The notes under the pieces are model-generated. The model searched no databases, was not told the origin of the DNA, and worked only from the letters and a program-made list of their open reading frames with translations. A program made the translations under genes and the position numbers. Below, piece by piece: positions 46,501 to 58,434 of a stretch of DNA of 64,000 nt (positions are counted from its first letter, which is position 1; every line of letters begins with the position of its first letter). The DNA is from Telmatactis stephensoni (Eukaryota; Cnidaria; Anthozoa; Actiniaria; Isophelliidae), in the NCBI GenBank assembly GCA_029948255.1, contig JALIZF010001843.1:62001-126000 (forward strand), in the 5' to 3' direction.

Positions 46501-49500
46501 AGGTAAATAAGCTGTATTATTATATGGCACAAACTACTTCCAGTGAATTCGCGCGCTCTGATTGGCTGTTTGACGGTCTGGATCCCCCCGTAATGCCCGT
46601 GGGCGATTACGGAAAATATTCCGGACCGCAAACTATTTTGAAAACACACCAAGAATTAACTTGCAACGCATCTTTCAAACAATTTTTCAAAACGAAAAAT
46701 AGTTAAAACTAACAAAAATTAATACTAAACTACTTTCAATCCATTCTAATAAATTAAAGAAAACTTTTACTCATCGAGCTAAATAATTATATTTTTTAAT
46801 TATAAGAAAACAAATCTCGTATACGGTACAAAAACTTCACAGTCAAATAAAGGACGTCATTCTTCACAAAAATGCTTTCATACTGAGCTAAACAATCATA
46901 GATTAAACTTACAGTTTTGAGTTATTTCAATCCTGCAAACTACCTCGGCGAACTCTGGAGTCAATGTCAAATGATTTTTTCTCTTTTTGAGGTCCAAAGT
47001 AAACTTGAGCTTACGTGTTATCTCCAAGTCTTTAGTAGCAACTTCACTGAAATCTTTACGAGAAATAAAGAAATGGCTAACGCCTCGTGCGACTCTTACG
47101 CTTCTTTCGTGCTTAGCAACCTCCCGCGTGCATCCATTTCACGATGGACGCACGCTAAGCGTGAACCATTTCTTTTATAACATTAGCCACAATATTAAAA
47201 CGCGAATTTGTTGATCAAATACAAAATTCTCACCACACTCCACGATTGACAAAGCGCGCGAAAACAAAGTGCCGGCTTTGTCAATTGTGGCGGCGACAAC
47301 AACTGCCTTGAGTTCGTTCACTAGCGAGTTTATATTCTAAAATATACCAGAAAATATCATTTAAACGTCATGGAAATAGTATTACAAAGGTGTATACTTG
47401 GACTCAATCTTTCAAGGCTTCACAATATCGATGAAAAAGACGTAATTACTGTTATTACATCGTATCAGTAGTTTGGAAACTGAATACTCGGATCCGAGTA
47501 TTGTGAGCCGTGTTGTCATTTGTTCAAAACTAGAAACTGGTTCTGAACTACTAGAAAAACTATTTTGTTAAACCAGAAGTTAGAAGAATGGAAAGACAAC
47601 ATCTAGAGAAAAACTACACAGGCTTTTGGAGATTTTTTGTCTTCAACTTTCGATGGTTTATTGTGCTTTCTGTCACTTTAGAGTGGAAGAAAACCGAGTA
47701 GAGCAATTCAAGTATTTCGTCGAAGCTTACAAATATTGGATCGACATCATTAGCTTGTGGAAGAATTTTATTCAGTGATCAAATATTCAAGCATTCTTGA
47801 GTGGAAAGGAGGAATCCTTTGAAGGTAGATTTACTGTAATTTTCTATATTTTTGATGTAGCTTCTCATTCAAAGTTTTGATCGAGCTTGTGAGATTTTGT
47901 TTATATGCTTTTCTAGATTTATCTTCTCCTTCAGCATACCAAAGTATTTGTCAATAAAAGACAATCAATGAAAAAAGAAAAAACTGTGTTTTTTGTTTCA
48001 TCTACTACAAGTCTTGCTATAACAGTTCAATGTGTTTTATCATAGTGATCACTATTGAGTTTGTTTGTTTGTTTTTATCTATTTATATTTCTCTAGAAGT
48101 ACATAAAATTCATTCTGGCTGCTTTTAGACGTTTACACCGACCAAACACTAGCTTTTTGTATCCGTTCCAAGGTGTTTTTCCGAAAGCATTTATTCAAAA
48201 TTTCTGACTCTATCGAAAGTAGCTTGATCATGTACTTTTAATTCTAGCTGCTCGAAAAATCACCTGAGGTTAAATTCTTACATCAAAACAACTTACTGTC
48301 GATCATGACATTGGTTACTTGAATGTAGGTTTTTCAAGGTTTTTTTTTTGAGTTTTTGTGAGCTTTTGCCGTCTAAAGCAATGAAAAAGCTATATAACAT
48401 TTTTTCGAGAAAAGAGAAAATCTGACGTGAGCGTGCGTCCATCGTGAAATGGTTCACGGTAAATTAGCCAACAGAGAGCGCGCTTAATTGTAGCTATGTT
48501 ATAAACACAAATTTTTGGTCCAGTTTATGTCGTTTATAATGTTTGGAAAACGCACCATGAGTCCATCACAAGTTGACAAACCAATCTTGTCGGTAAGCTT
48601 ATCGTGTCAAAGTAAAAAATGCGGTGTTGATTTTGGCTCTAAAGGTCCACTTTATAATTTCAAATCAGCTCCAAAAGTTATCAAAAAAGACTCTTCTTCT
48701 TCTTTGAAAAGGTAATGCTGACAGAAATCTTTGTTTGTAAATTATTTCCAAAATTACCGTCTTGGAATTTGACATTTTCGCTTCATTTGTGCCATTCTTG
48801 ATCGTTTGCAAACGTGCAAAAAGGCGCGAATCGTAGACGCGCGCGCTCCTATAAACCGGAAGTAAAATATCGAAATGCTAAAAAAAGGAGATAAAAATTG
48901 AAAAAAATGCCATATAATAAACAACTTATTAAACTCGCTTGCTCGGTCTGTACAAAGAAATATCAGACCTCGGTCTTGATTGTACGGACCTCGCCTACGG
49001 CTCGGTCCGTACGGCCAAGACCTCGGTCTCATATTTCTCTGTACAGACCTCGCGCTCGTTTAATAGTTTTTAGGTTTATTTTATTTTATCTTATAACATA
49101 GCTACAATCTTACGCGCGCTCTGATTGGCCAGAAAGCTATCAACTATTTGCCCATGGGCTGCACGGCGCGCGCACTATCTTCGTCATCATCTTTTTCAAA
49201 TCGTTCGTTTTTAAGATGGCGACACATATAACGCGCGCTCTGATTGGTTGAAAAGTATAATAACTATTTCCCCATGGGCTGCACGGCTCCGTTTCTAACG
49301 TTCTAGGCTCTGTTATAAATCAATTAGACAACAGAAAGCCGCTTGACCATTGCGTTATAGACGCACTTGAGAAAATATAAAGAACTCTTAACAAACTAGA
49401 GTCGCACTCGGCTACGCCTCGTGCCACTCTTACGTTTGTTAATCGTTCTTTATATTTTCTCTCGTGCGTCTATAACGCCATGGGCGCGCGGCTTTCTGTT

Positions 49501-52500
49501 GTCTAATTGATAATTATCTTATTTTAATTGTTTTGTTCGAATAGAACTTATCGTCTTGCAGCCTGAATTTAGCTTGTGTCGTTAGCTTCGATCGATGAAA
49601 AGTTCGTAAAAGAACATTGCCTTCCCCTAGAAATATCACTTAGCATTTTGTGACCTTGATGCGTATTTCTAGTAACATAAACCCACAACTTGATAATAGT
49701 TGTGAAAACAATGGCTTTGCCTCAGGAAAAAACAGCTGAATCCTAATTCATATAATGTGGCCATGCTGTTTCGCACACAGATATAACAAACGTAATTAAG
49801 AACACAACTATAAACCAGTTTCAAAATAATACCGAGGTATAAAGATACCGAGGCTAAAGTGGATAAAACGAAAGAAATGCTGGTCATGGCTGGCTGGTTT
49901 CTTTTGATTAGTCATGTTAGCCTCGTTGTCAAGCAAATTTTGAAAGTGGTCTATAAATCCACCTATCTCGCAACTGTTGTCGTGTGGTGAGTGCAGTTGT
50001 CATCTTGGCATAATTTTTTATCACTTAAAAGTGATATATCACTGACCATTAATAGGCCATTTGCATGATGGCGTCATATAATACAACTACCAGAATGCTT
50101 TGCCCACTTTCTTTTGTAAAAGAATTAGTGCCAATTGTTCGACTATTCTCAAAAGGGAATAAAAATCTGAATAAAAAAGAAAATTCGTAGAGCATTCTGG
50201 TAGTTGTAGTAAAATGACGCCATCGTGCAAATGGCCTATTCCGATGATTCCAAACATATTTCGATGAATGAAATATGACGTTATGATATGATATGATATG
50301 ATATGATATTCAAGGCAACGCACAGCGAGAGCGAAGGAGGGTGGACACGGTAAAATTGGTTTCGTGCGCGCTTGGACCACACTTTGTCTCAAATTAATTT
50401 GTCCAGGATTGTAGAAGAAAATATAACCACTCGATCGTGACACCTACATACAGTATCCTCGATTTAAATTTCTACTTACTGATTAAATATAAGCTTCAAG
50501 TCCAAACTGTTGAAGTAGTTCCATTGCTCCGTTGTTAAAGACATATAAGTGCCGTTCGAAATGAACACTAGCCCAGTAAAAAGGGTTTTTTTCTCTTGAT
50601 GTGAGAGAGGGAGGGATGATAGTAGGTATTAGTAAAATCTCCGCTATGTATAAGTTGTCCTGTCCGGAAATTTTTTCCTGTGATTCGCTTGTCCAAATGT
50701 TTGACAATAAGAAGTAGCATATGTCCAGAAAACGTGCTAGAATATTTGTCCCTTGCTGCGGATATGTAGACTCGGCCATTCACAGCAAGATATTTCAAGC
50801 CATGCCATTGGTAATAAAGATCTCCCTAGCCCCCCTCTTACTCTCCAGTTAGAAAGTCTGATATCCAGACCAACCTTTTAAATGAAACAGGTGTATGACG
50901 TTTTTTTATTCAATTTGTAGATCACCGACCTTTGCATGTTCAGGAGACATCTCAAGATTCAAAGCTGTCACTAGGTTGGCTGTCCCATCAAATTAACAAA
51001 TCGCAAGCATTTTAAATTTTTAATTGTCTGCACTCTTATTGACAATGGATCCATTGTCAAAACATCCATTGTAGAAGTGGAACTGCATACGAGGTGATTT
51101 ATTTCAAAGTAGATGAACATTTTTTGACGTCATTCATGCATTGGTAATAAGAGTACCGACGATGAAAAAATGCATGCCATTCGTTTTTACAACAACTGAT
51201 TACTCGTGCCCAGGCCTTTAGGCCGGGAACGAGTTATAAAATGCAACTGTTTTTTTTCCTGTGTTCGTCTCGAGAATGCAGCATTCTTGCGCAATCGGTC
51301 ACGTGTTACACCCTGATTGGTTAAGAACGTAAAAAACAATGCCCCTCATTCATCACCTCCGTAGTGAACGCCAGCGAGGAACTTTAGGAATGCAACATGG
51401 CCGACTACAAAGAAAATAGCTTTCAGAGACAGGCTTTTCCTGGAGTGGCACAATGTAATTTGGAGCTTTTAACTCGAGAAATACCTATATACTTATAAGA
51501 GCTTCAGAATGGGCTGTTATTTTGAGCTTCATCTCCAATAGTTTGACCAAATATCGAACTCTCAATGGAGTACTTGAAAACTGAAGCTCTCGCGACTCGG
51601 AGGAATTCCTTTGAGCTGGAAATCTACGAATTTCTCACCCTACATGTTGCTAAACGAACGCATATAGAGGCAAGTCAATTATATTTTTCATTCAAGCATT
51701 CGAGAGATCTTGAGACGTTTTTGTAATGAATTTTAACACAATTCTGGCCAGACAATTTATTTATATATTTTCATGGAACCAAGGCTCTATTTGACCTGAT
51801 GCGTTTGGTCACGTAACAGATAAAACATCTGAAACATGAACGAAAAAATACACGATTTGTTATTGTGTCAAAAGCGTCGTTGTAGAAGTTTTTACAGCAA
51901 ACACTTGAGATATATAGTGAAATAAAAAGTTGAATAAACTGGTATATTTTTGCATGTTGGAGATATCTAATACCATGCATGATAATAGAGGGACAGAGGC
52001 AAACACTAAGCTGCTGACAGACAAATTGACTAATCAGATATTCTTTAAAGAGGTCAAAAATGGTCTATATTATGTTACGGTTAAGTGAAGAATGCGTGAA
52101 ACGGCTCGGGGAAGAGTACGAACGGGGCCGGACCTTGAAGCCTCTCCTCCCAGGGCACGAGTGAACGCACGTGTGCGTCTAGTTAGTGGTAAAATGTGAA
52201 AAATCCCTATCGAACGGAGCAACAATTACGAGTGCGCGCGACGAAACGCGTTGGCACCGTTCAATTCTTATTGACAATGCTTTTTCAACAACAGATTAAT
52301 TTGCTCGAATGTTGTAAAAATAGTTTTATGATATAGAATTCTATACTTTTCTTCAGTTTAACTCTTTGACTGTCTATGTTTGTATATCTCCGGATACAGC
52401 TCTCTGCATGTCAGTCGTGTGTGAGTGTACGTCTGGAGGACGTAAATGATACACTGAAATAATTCAATATAAGATTTTCTTCCCTAGATGATAAACTGGA

Positions 52501-55500
52501 AAAGGCATGGGAAAACATTTATTTTCGAGACGATTTATCTAAACCTTTAGACATTAAGCATTCAACTTCATGTGGCAAAAAACTCAAATCCTGGGAACAT
52601 CTTGCACAAGAATTTGATGTGTCAAATTTAAAACGTGAAGAAATAGCTGAATCTAAGCAAAGCTCAACAAGTTCAACTGAGAGGTTATTTGAATATCTAA
52701 GCTCAACGAAGCCAGAGTTTTTAATCCAAGGCCTTCTAAAGATATTTCAGGACAAGGAAATCTACCAAGTATTGCGTTATGTCGACGACAGCATAAAAGG
52801 TAATAATTAAGAGAAATACTAGCTGATAACAGTGTAACAAGAATGACGATAATAATCATATATCTGATGATGGTGGTCAGAAATGGTCAACGCCTTAACA
52901 TGCATCCATTTACTTTTGGATGCATACATGGTGCGACCACAGCGGCCAAGTCATGTGATGACTATATTTATTTTTATATTTCTGAAGGAACTCGAAGAAA
53001 ATAGAATAAAATAGAATAATTAAAATTATTAGCAAATCAGTGTTACCCTTGTATAACCGCTAAATATAATAGAAATGGTATATGCAATGCTAACCCTAAA
53101 TGTAATAACATTTAACTCTAAAGTTCTGTAATAAGGCCATTCATTCAGTACCACTCGGTGAGGGGAGTGTGTTGGGTGGGCGTGTCCAGCTCTGTGTGTT
53201 GGTATGTATTAGCGATTTCGTGAGATGTACCGTCCATTTACTCAGTCTTAGTTTGTAAAATTAAAACTTGCTTTTACTAGAGTTTTCACTAGCTAAGAAA
53301 GCAGCACAATGCTCCATTTAGATTGAGATAACATGGACGCAAGCACAAACGCAAGCAGCATAATGCTCCGTTTTCATTAAGATAACATGGACGCAAGCAC
53401 AAACGCAAGCAGCATAATGCTCCGTTTTCATTAAGATAACATGGACGCAAGCACAAACGCAAGCAGCATAATGCTCCGTTTTCATTAAGATAACATGGAC
53501 GCAAGCACAAACGCAAGCAGCATAATGCTTCGTTGTCATTAAGATAACATGGACGCAAGCACAATGACAAGCACATACAAGGAAAAAGGAACATCTTTTA
53601 TCCTTGTGCTTGCGCTTATGCTTGCGTGGTAGTGAAAAATAACCCCCAGGCTTTATATATAGATGTTTCCGTAGTATCATTTAGACTCCCACCCAACCCA
53701 CGACACAAGACGTCCTGCCTCATAACCGTAGCAAACATAACTCGCCAACCTAAGTGATTGCCTTATTACATTTAGTGTTAAACTAGTGTTACATTTAGAG
53801 TTAGCTTTTTTTATTACATTTAGCGTGAAATTTTTATACATTTTGGGTTTTCTTTTTATTATATTAAGCGTCAGAAACTATTACATTTGGCGTTGTTAAT
53901 GCTAATTCAGGACTAAATCTTAAGAACACCATTGACATTTGCGTGCGTGAGACCCAACACTGCTGTAGGGTAGAGTACCCGGACCCATGCAGACATTTCT
54001 TTCTCCTTGAATTTTGAGCCTTGACTGACTGCGGCCAACCTGATAGCTGAGAGAGAGAACAGGTAAAACGTTTGGGACCATGGTACTGAACCGAAGTCAA
54101 TCATGCAGTCTTAGGATTTAATACCATTATGTGGCCTGAGTTCCTGAAGCTCGATTAGCGCTATTCCAGGATTAACTCTAAAAAAACCATTCATTGTAAT
54201 CCTGCATGGATTAGCGCTAATTGGACTTTCATGAACTGGCCCCTGCTATAAGCAGGCTAAGATTTGTCTCTCGCAACGCTTTGCTAATAATTACTGGGAA
54301 TTAATTTTAATTTCTGCACCTAGTCGTCTCAATATTGGCAGATAATGATGATGTATAAAATTATCGTTGCAGAGGGAAAGCTTACGCCGGAAGATCGTGT
54401 TTCAGAACTACCAGATAAAGATCCTGATCTCATGACAAAGATTATTTTAAAACTTGATGCCGGCGATCTCTGGAAGAGAGTCGCAACGGGATTGGAAATT
54501 CCTCAGCGAAAGTGTGCATCTTTCTCGAGAGACCCAATGGTCAATCCAACTCGACAATTCTTCACCATCCTGCGCACACAGAATCCCGAGCTGAAAATTT
54601 CCACACTTAAGCTCTATCTTACAAACCTGGAACAGAATGAAATCCTGGAGAAGATGGAAAACATCCCAGGTAATTTTAAAATAATAAATAATTTGTATCT
54701 CTTTAAAACTATGTAATTATTTCAAATTTTGTTTTAACAGAAACTGATATTTTGAAAGATTTGCCGTCCGAGGCGGCATTGATGTGTGACATCATTGAAC
54801 CAAAATTCAACGCCATGGAAAACAACCTCCTGTACAAGCTGGCGGAGATGTTTCAGAAGGATGGCTTTCTCAAAGGGGTTGATATCCATGATTTCCGTGC
54901 ATGGGAAAGCCAAGGGAGTCCAACTTGCGCAGTAATTGAATACATTATTACGAGTCAGCCGGTTGAATACAAAATAAAAGATCTGGTTGATCGTTTGTTG
55001 AAAATCGATCGTAAAGATTGTGTTGACATTGTCAAAGCATATCTTAAGGGTGAGTGTTTTTATTGATCTTATAATCATAAAGTCTAAAACATCCACTATT
55101 CTAGGTTGCGAGACGACCCTACTAAGGGCCTGAGCAGGGAGGAGCATTTGTAAGTCGAGAAGACTGAGGCTCTAAGTCATAAGAACAGTTCCAAACAGAT
55201 TCGCGAGATCAACAGATCTGTCAACAGATCTGTTTGATCAGTCACGGCACAAAACAAATAACCCAGCGTTCAAGTTAGCAATTCAGTTAGCACTTTTAAC
55301 TGCCTAACCAGCCTGTCCAGCTCTTTACATGTTCCCTTTACACGTTTCCTTCGCCAGACTAGTACGTCTACATCGCGTATATATAAATATATTTATCCAT
55401 CCCGATCTTTAGCCGACTGGAATTAATAGTAATAATAATATTTATTATTTCTATAGCGCAAATTTCATGCAAAATTATGATCAAATGGGCTACTGGCCCT

Positions 55501-57542
55501 TTTTTTCTTTAAAAAGAAAACTCAGCGTGCATGGGGTAGCCTAGAGAAAAATTAACCATGTTGTAACTCAACATGCAGGGAAAATTCCGGATTACCCTTT
55601 TTATTCGAAAAACACCTCTATACCGTTGGATTGGCATGGACCGCCCCTGCGTTAATATAAGCACATAAGCAGCTGATTCTTTTAATCAACTCCGACGGAT
55701 TATATTGGTTGGACAATCAGTCAGATATTACCAACTTGTATTCCCTGTAAGTGTTTACACTAAATTAATAGGGAGCTTAAGGTAGGTAGCTACTATTGAA
55801 AAAATCAAAGAAAAATCATTCAAACCACAATTTTCTGGAGCAAAAATTGATTTCTAAAGGTCTAAATGTTCTATGATCTGATACTCTCACTGAAGACTCG
55901 TAGCTAAGTATCATTTGTAAGTATTCAATATCCCTAGAAGTACGATTCCCGAGCTTCACGTGACTTCGCCACTGTATTCAGGTCACCAAAATGTTGATCT
56001 GGTTTGAGTAACAGATGCTTTGCAAATAGTATACAAAAGTCGCCTGATGCGTCGCACCATCCAAACCTCCGATATAGTTTTATAATGCTGTTAGTCACGG
56101 CACTGCTATATCTAATAACACCTTTTGGATGCATCTCAGTCTGGCTGTCCATGCTTTTCTATAACGGTCGTGTTCTAGTCCTCATGTATAGATTAGCCGA
56201 TGATGGTTTCTTTTGACAGGCAATTCCAATTGAGGCCCCAAAATAACAGTGATATTGCTGGAAGTCAAGTGTCTTTCATTGAATATGTGTTTACAGTGTC
56301 TCCCGTCTAATTAGTGCGGTTGACCACCTACTTTGAGTGACTAATTATCACCTGGCCACACACCGCACTAAAATTGAAATTGGTTGACCGTCCGGCACAA
56401 TGGTCTTGCGTCGATTGTTTGCAATCTTGTTGCTGTTTCATCACTCATAGAGTTCCTAACTCAATTTTCTCCCAAGAAGAAATTAGTCATGTCTAGCTGT
56501 TCAGTCACCACTGGATATTACGCCGCTTCCACTTCTTAGTAGTAGTTCTGGAAGCGCACCTCAGTTTGATGAGCCGGCAGGCAAGGAATTTTAATTTACA
56601 CAGTCCACGTAGTACGCAAACCCAATCCCCGTAAAATTGTTACCCAACCCAGAATTCTTCAAGAGGAGCACTTCCACTACATAGACTAGGTGCTGTTGCA
56701 TGCAGGATCCCCTATGGTAAACAAAGACCTTACGAAAAAAATCTGCGAATTAAAGCCAGTTATTTGTCAAATCTAGATATTTGCCACAATATCTTTGCTG
56801 TTATAATCCCGGCACCGAGCTGACGGAATTTGAAAATATCAAGTCCTTAGCTTTGGAATGAAAATCATTTGAATTCTTTTTAAAGATTTTTAAAAATCGT
56901 TTCCCGTAAAAAAGAGCGCAGCAAGAATGTTCAAATCGACCGTGGTAAGAAGAGGATTGACACTAGATTTGTGCTGAATGTCATTGAAACCATGACCATT
57001 ACCCACCGCGTATTCAATGGCATGGCTTTTTCTTTAATATTTTCAATTTTCAGCCAGCTACCTGAAGCACAAAACGTTTTTTGTCAACACGGACGTCACG
57101 TACACGTTTTGTTTGTGGGCGTGCCGTCATTGATGAAATCTAGAACGTGAGAAAGTCTCAACTAACGCCCTTGCGAAAACGGGAACCTAGTTTGTGACGT
57201 TTGTGACGGCTTGCACACCATCAAAAACGTGCGCGTGACGTCCGTGCTGACAAAAAACGTCTCGTGCTTAAAGTTCCTTATTGTGTCGATATACTGAGAG
57301 CAATTAATTGCCTTGCAGAACCTCAAGAAGTCGAGAAAATGATTTTAGATAAAAACTTCAGACAACTTCATTTGGAGTCAGCCAAGGGATCCAGCCACCA
57401 ACCCACCACAGCGAGAGTGACGCCTTACCTCCACGTGCCAACTTCAGGTCAACCAGGACAACCCTCGACCCACAACGAAAATGTACCAGGTCAAGAAGCG
57501 AACTTCGATGATCGCGATGATTCAGATATTGATCTAACATAG
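43563..57542 (+). CDS. Three-death-domain protein
   Basis: Exons: 43563-43569, 44088-44111 (small, tentative), 52488-52799, 54373-54669, 54741-55049, 57319-57542. The sum is 1173 nt (390 residues, in frame). With exons 1a/2a instead it is 1179 nt, also in frame. Each middle exon is phase 1-1 and encodes one death-domain-like helical bundle: LKSWEHLAQEFDV, GDLWKRVATGLEIP and LLYKLAEMFQ at helix-1/2 positions, each with a helix 5-6 tail. The last exon is a disordered Pro/Gly/Gln/Asp tail ending DDSDIDLT. No membrane segment, kinase or nuclease was seen. The likely role is a cytosolic adaptor in death-fold signalling (inferred). The long introns are full of repeats. Confidence 0.75.
44112..44975. 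other. Intron 2 of the death-domain gene, first part
   Basis: 44331-44366 carries the CTAGCCGTTTCTAAC.. tip of the transposon family seen at 34.6 kb. The remainder is AT-rich, with no gene seen. Confidence 0.35.
44976..46374. repeat. 181-bp direct repeat pair around 1 kb
   Basis: 44976-45156 and 46194-46374 are almost identical direct repeats with the same ends (ACTGGTTTGACATT to TTATGAAC). Between them is a palindromic MITE at 45335-45496 (arms AAAAATAGCTTCTTATCTGA and GACTGTGCTGG). An LTR-like or TRIM-like unit is possible, but no TG..CA ends or primer-binding site were found. Confidence 0.55.
46375..48930. other. Repeat-rich intron, gene-free
   Basis: GCGCGCTCTGATTGGCTG at 46549. CCATTTCACGATGGACGCAC (47137) is inverted at about 48437 (GCGTCCATCGTGAAATGG) and may mark a 1.3-kb element. 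No frame longer than about 90 codons looks genuine. Confidence 0.4.
48935..49515. mobile_element. Cluster of CG-rich palindromes
   Basis: 48935-49080 is a palindrome with TCAGACCTCGGTCTTG. 49105-49300 holds two direct copies of GCGCGCTCTGATTGG..CCCATGGGCTGCACGGC. 49315-49512 is a hairpin with arms TCAATTAGACAACAGAAAGC and GAAAATATAAAGAAC. Confidence 0.55.
49516..50050. other. Unremarkable AT-rich DNA
   Basis: I see nothing convincing here on either strand. Confidence 0.4.
50051..50240. mobile_element. MITE with AATAGGCCATTTGC ends
   Basis: AATAGGCCATTTGCATGATG and ACTACCAGAATGCT are inverted at the right (AGCATTCTGGTAGTTGTA, GCAAATGGCCTATT). It is the full-length version of the fragment at 24126-24275. 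A (ATATG)n tract follows at 50285-50310. Confidence 0.7.
50241..51199. other. Gene-free stretch with a minus-strand coding-like relic
   Basis: On the minus strand, 50490-50810 reads as KYLAVNGRVYISAARDKYSS then, after a frame change, FYWASVHFERHLYVFNNG. The composition looks protein-like, but I cannot name a family and no splice sites fit. Otherwise the stretch is non-coding. Confidence 0.3.
51200..52165. mobile_element. Mobile-element copy with ACTCGTGCCC / GGGCACGAGT ends
   Basis: ATTACTCGTGCCCAGGCC at the left and CAGGGCACGAGTGAACGC at the right form short TIRs. The internal sequence is shared with 33885-34592. It has no protein frame and lies 320 bp upstream of death domain 1. Confidence 0.6.
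52488..52799 (+). CDS. Death domain 1 exon
   Basis: Acceptor TTCCCTAG|AT, donor AAAG|GTAATA. It starts LEKAWENIYF, then KKLKSWEHLAQEFDV, and ends with a helix before the donor. It pairs with the exon at 61837 in the neighbouring gene (LKELWENNINF, IQNWQHLAEKFNIP). Confidence 0.75.
53097..53800. mobile_element. TIR element with a 54-bp minisatellite inside
   Basis: TGTAATAACATTTAACTCTA / TTACATTTAGTGTTAAACTA arms (53097-53140, 53757-53800) and GTGTTGGGTGGGCGTG / CCACCCAACCCACGAC arms enclose about five copies (53296-53570) of a 54-bp unit with GATAACATGGACGCAAGCAC. 54 bp is 18 codons, so minus-strand frames read as repeated protein. This is an artefact of the period. Confidence 0.6.
54125..54245. 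repeat. Short palindromic element before death domain 2
   Basis: GATTAGCGCTATTCCAGGAT and GGATTAGCGCTAATTG are imperfect inverted units. Confidence 0.35.
54373..54669 (+). CDS. Death domain 2 exon
   Basis: ILKLDAGDLWKRVATGLEIP and KCASFSRDP, then RQFFTILRTQNPELKISTLKLYL. It is the counterpart of the exon at 63103 (LMLDRKDLWELVAQSLAVP, YQSFKSD). Acceptor GTTGCAG|AG, donor CCAG|GTAATT. Confidence 0.8.
54741..55049 (+). CDS. Death domain 3 exon
   Basis: NNLLYKLAEMFQKDGF, HDFRAWESQGSP and IKDLVDRLLKIDRKDCVDIVKAYL follow the death-fold pattern. Only 71 bp of intron separates it from death domain 2. Confidence 0.75.
55050..57066. other. Last intron of the death-domain gene
   Basis: 55424-55500 resembles a reversed LINE 3' tail (AATAATATTTATTATTTCTA then GCGCAAATTTCATGC). 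56290-56400 contains an imperfect inverted pair around TAGTGCGGTTGACC. No extra death-domain exon was found. Confidence 0.4.
57067..57265. mobile_element. MITE 54 bp upstream of the terminal exon
   Basis: CAAAACGTTTTTTGTCAACA and GGACGTCACGTACACG are inverted as CGTGCGCGTGACGTCC and GTGCTGACAAAAAACGTCTC. Confidence 0.55.
57319..57542 (+). CDS. C-terminal tail exon of the death-domain gene
   Basis: Acceptor TTGCCTTGCAG|AA, phase 1. Encodes EPQEVEKMILDKNF, then a low-complexity tail (SGQPGQPSTHNEN) with the acidic end RDDSDIDLT and TAG. AATAAA follows at 57568-57573. Confidence 0.65.
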
Positions 57543-57567
57543 ATCTAGCCAATACCTTAACTAAAAC

Positions 57568-57573
57568 AATAAA
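57568..57573 (+). terminator. Poly(A) signal of the death-domain gene
   Basis: AATAAA 26 bp after the TAG at 57540-57542, followed by T-rich DNA and a (GTTT)n run. Confidence 0.55.
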
Positions 57574-57984
57574 GGTTTTTTTCTTGTTTAATTCGTGTTT
57601 TTTGTTTGTTTGTTTGTTTGTTTTCTTAATGAAAGTCAAATTGGGCTGTGTTGGTAAAACGCTTCCTCCTCATGGGGCCGGAATTAATTTTCCCTGTTGC
57701 GTCGCCCACATGTAGATGATATCATTTTCATTTGGTTCTAAATTGCATTGCCTTATATCAAACATTCACTATTTATGTACGTTAGGAATTTCAGCCGTCT
57801 ATACATCTACGGTTATCAGATCCCTTGAATCTTAGTTGTCAGAACCTGGAAGGAGTTCCTTACTCGACCACTTTCCTTACTTAGGTCTGTACTTTCCAAT
57901 TGACACTGAGTCGTACCCCAAACTTGCCTCGCCAGTTTGTACAAAGACTAAAGAGTGTGCGAGTGTAACAAATATTGACAGTCC
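57574..57984. other. Intergenic stretch between the two death-domain genes
   Basis: A (TTTG)n run at 57599-57622. Otherwise no feature until the duplicated block begins. Confidence 0.4.
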
Positions 57985-58434
57985 TTATATAACAACTAAC
58001 TAAATCAAATTTCCTGTTAACATCACATTTAGTCTAGTGAAAGCGAAACTATACGTTGGTCTTATGCTTAGGAAACAGCTAGAAACTCAAAGCAAATCCT
58101 AACAAATCAAAGCATTCAAGGTTACAACACTAAATATGCTTAAACTAGTAAAATTTCTCAAAAATTCATTGAGGTTAATATACGTAATTACCGGAAATCT
58201 GTAGCGTAACACCTAGGTATAAGGTATAATTATACCAAGGTATAATTTAAAAAGGCGGTAAGAAACACACTCTAAAGTGGAAATTTGTAACTGACATATG
58301 GCACGAGTCGGAGATATTCACGAGTGACGTTTAGTAAAAATATGCTTACATGTAAACAATAAAGAACATAAACAGGAAATGTCTGCCGAGCACTTTGCTA
58401 AACAAAATAATCGTAATATTTACCACATATCATT

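Noticed and set aside
50490..50810. Minus-strand gene exon
   Set aside because: The protein-like composition is broken by a frame change. No splice sites or recognisable family, so listed only as a relic.
53318..53680. Minus-strand frame with a repeated Cys/Leu-rich 18-residue unit
   Set aside because: It is produced by the 54-bp minisatellite, whose period is a multiple of three. All three frames look repetitive.
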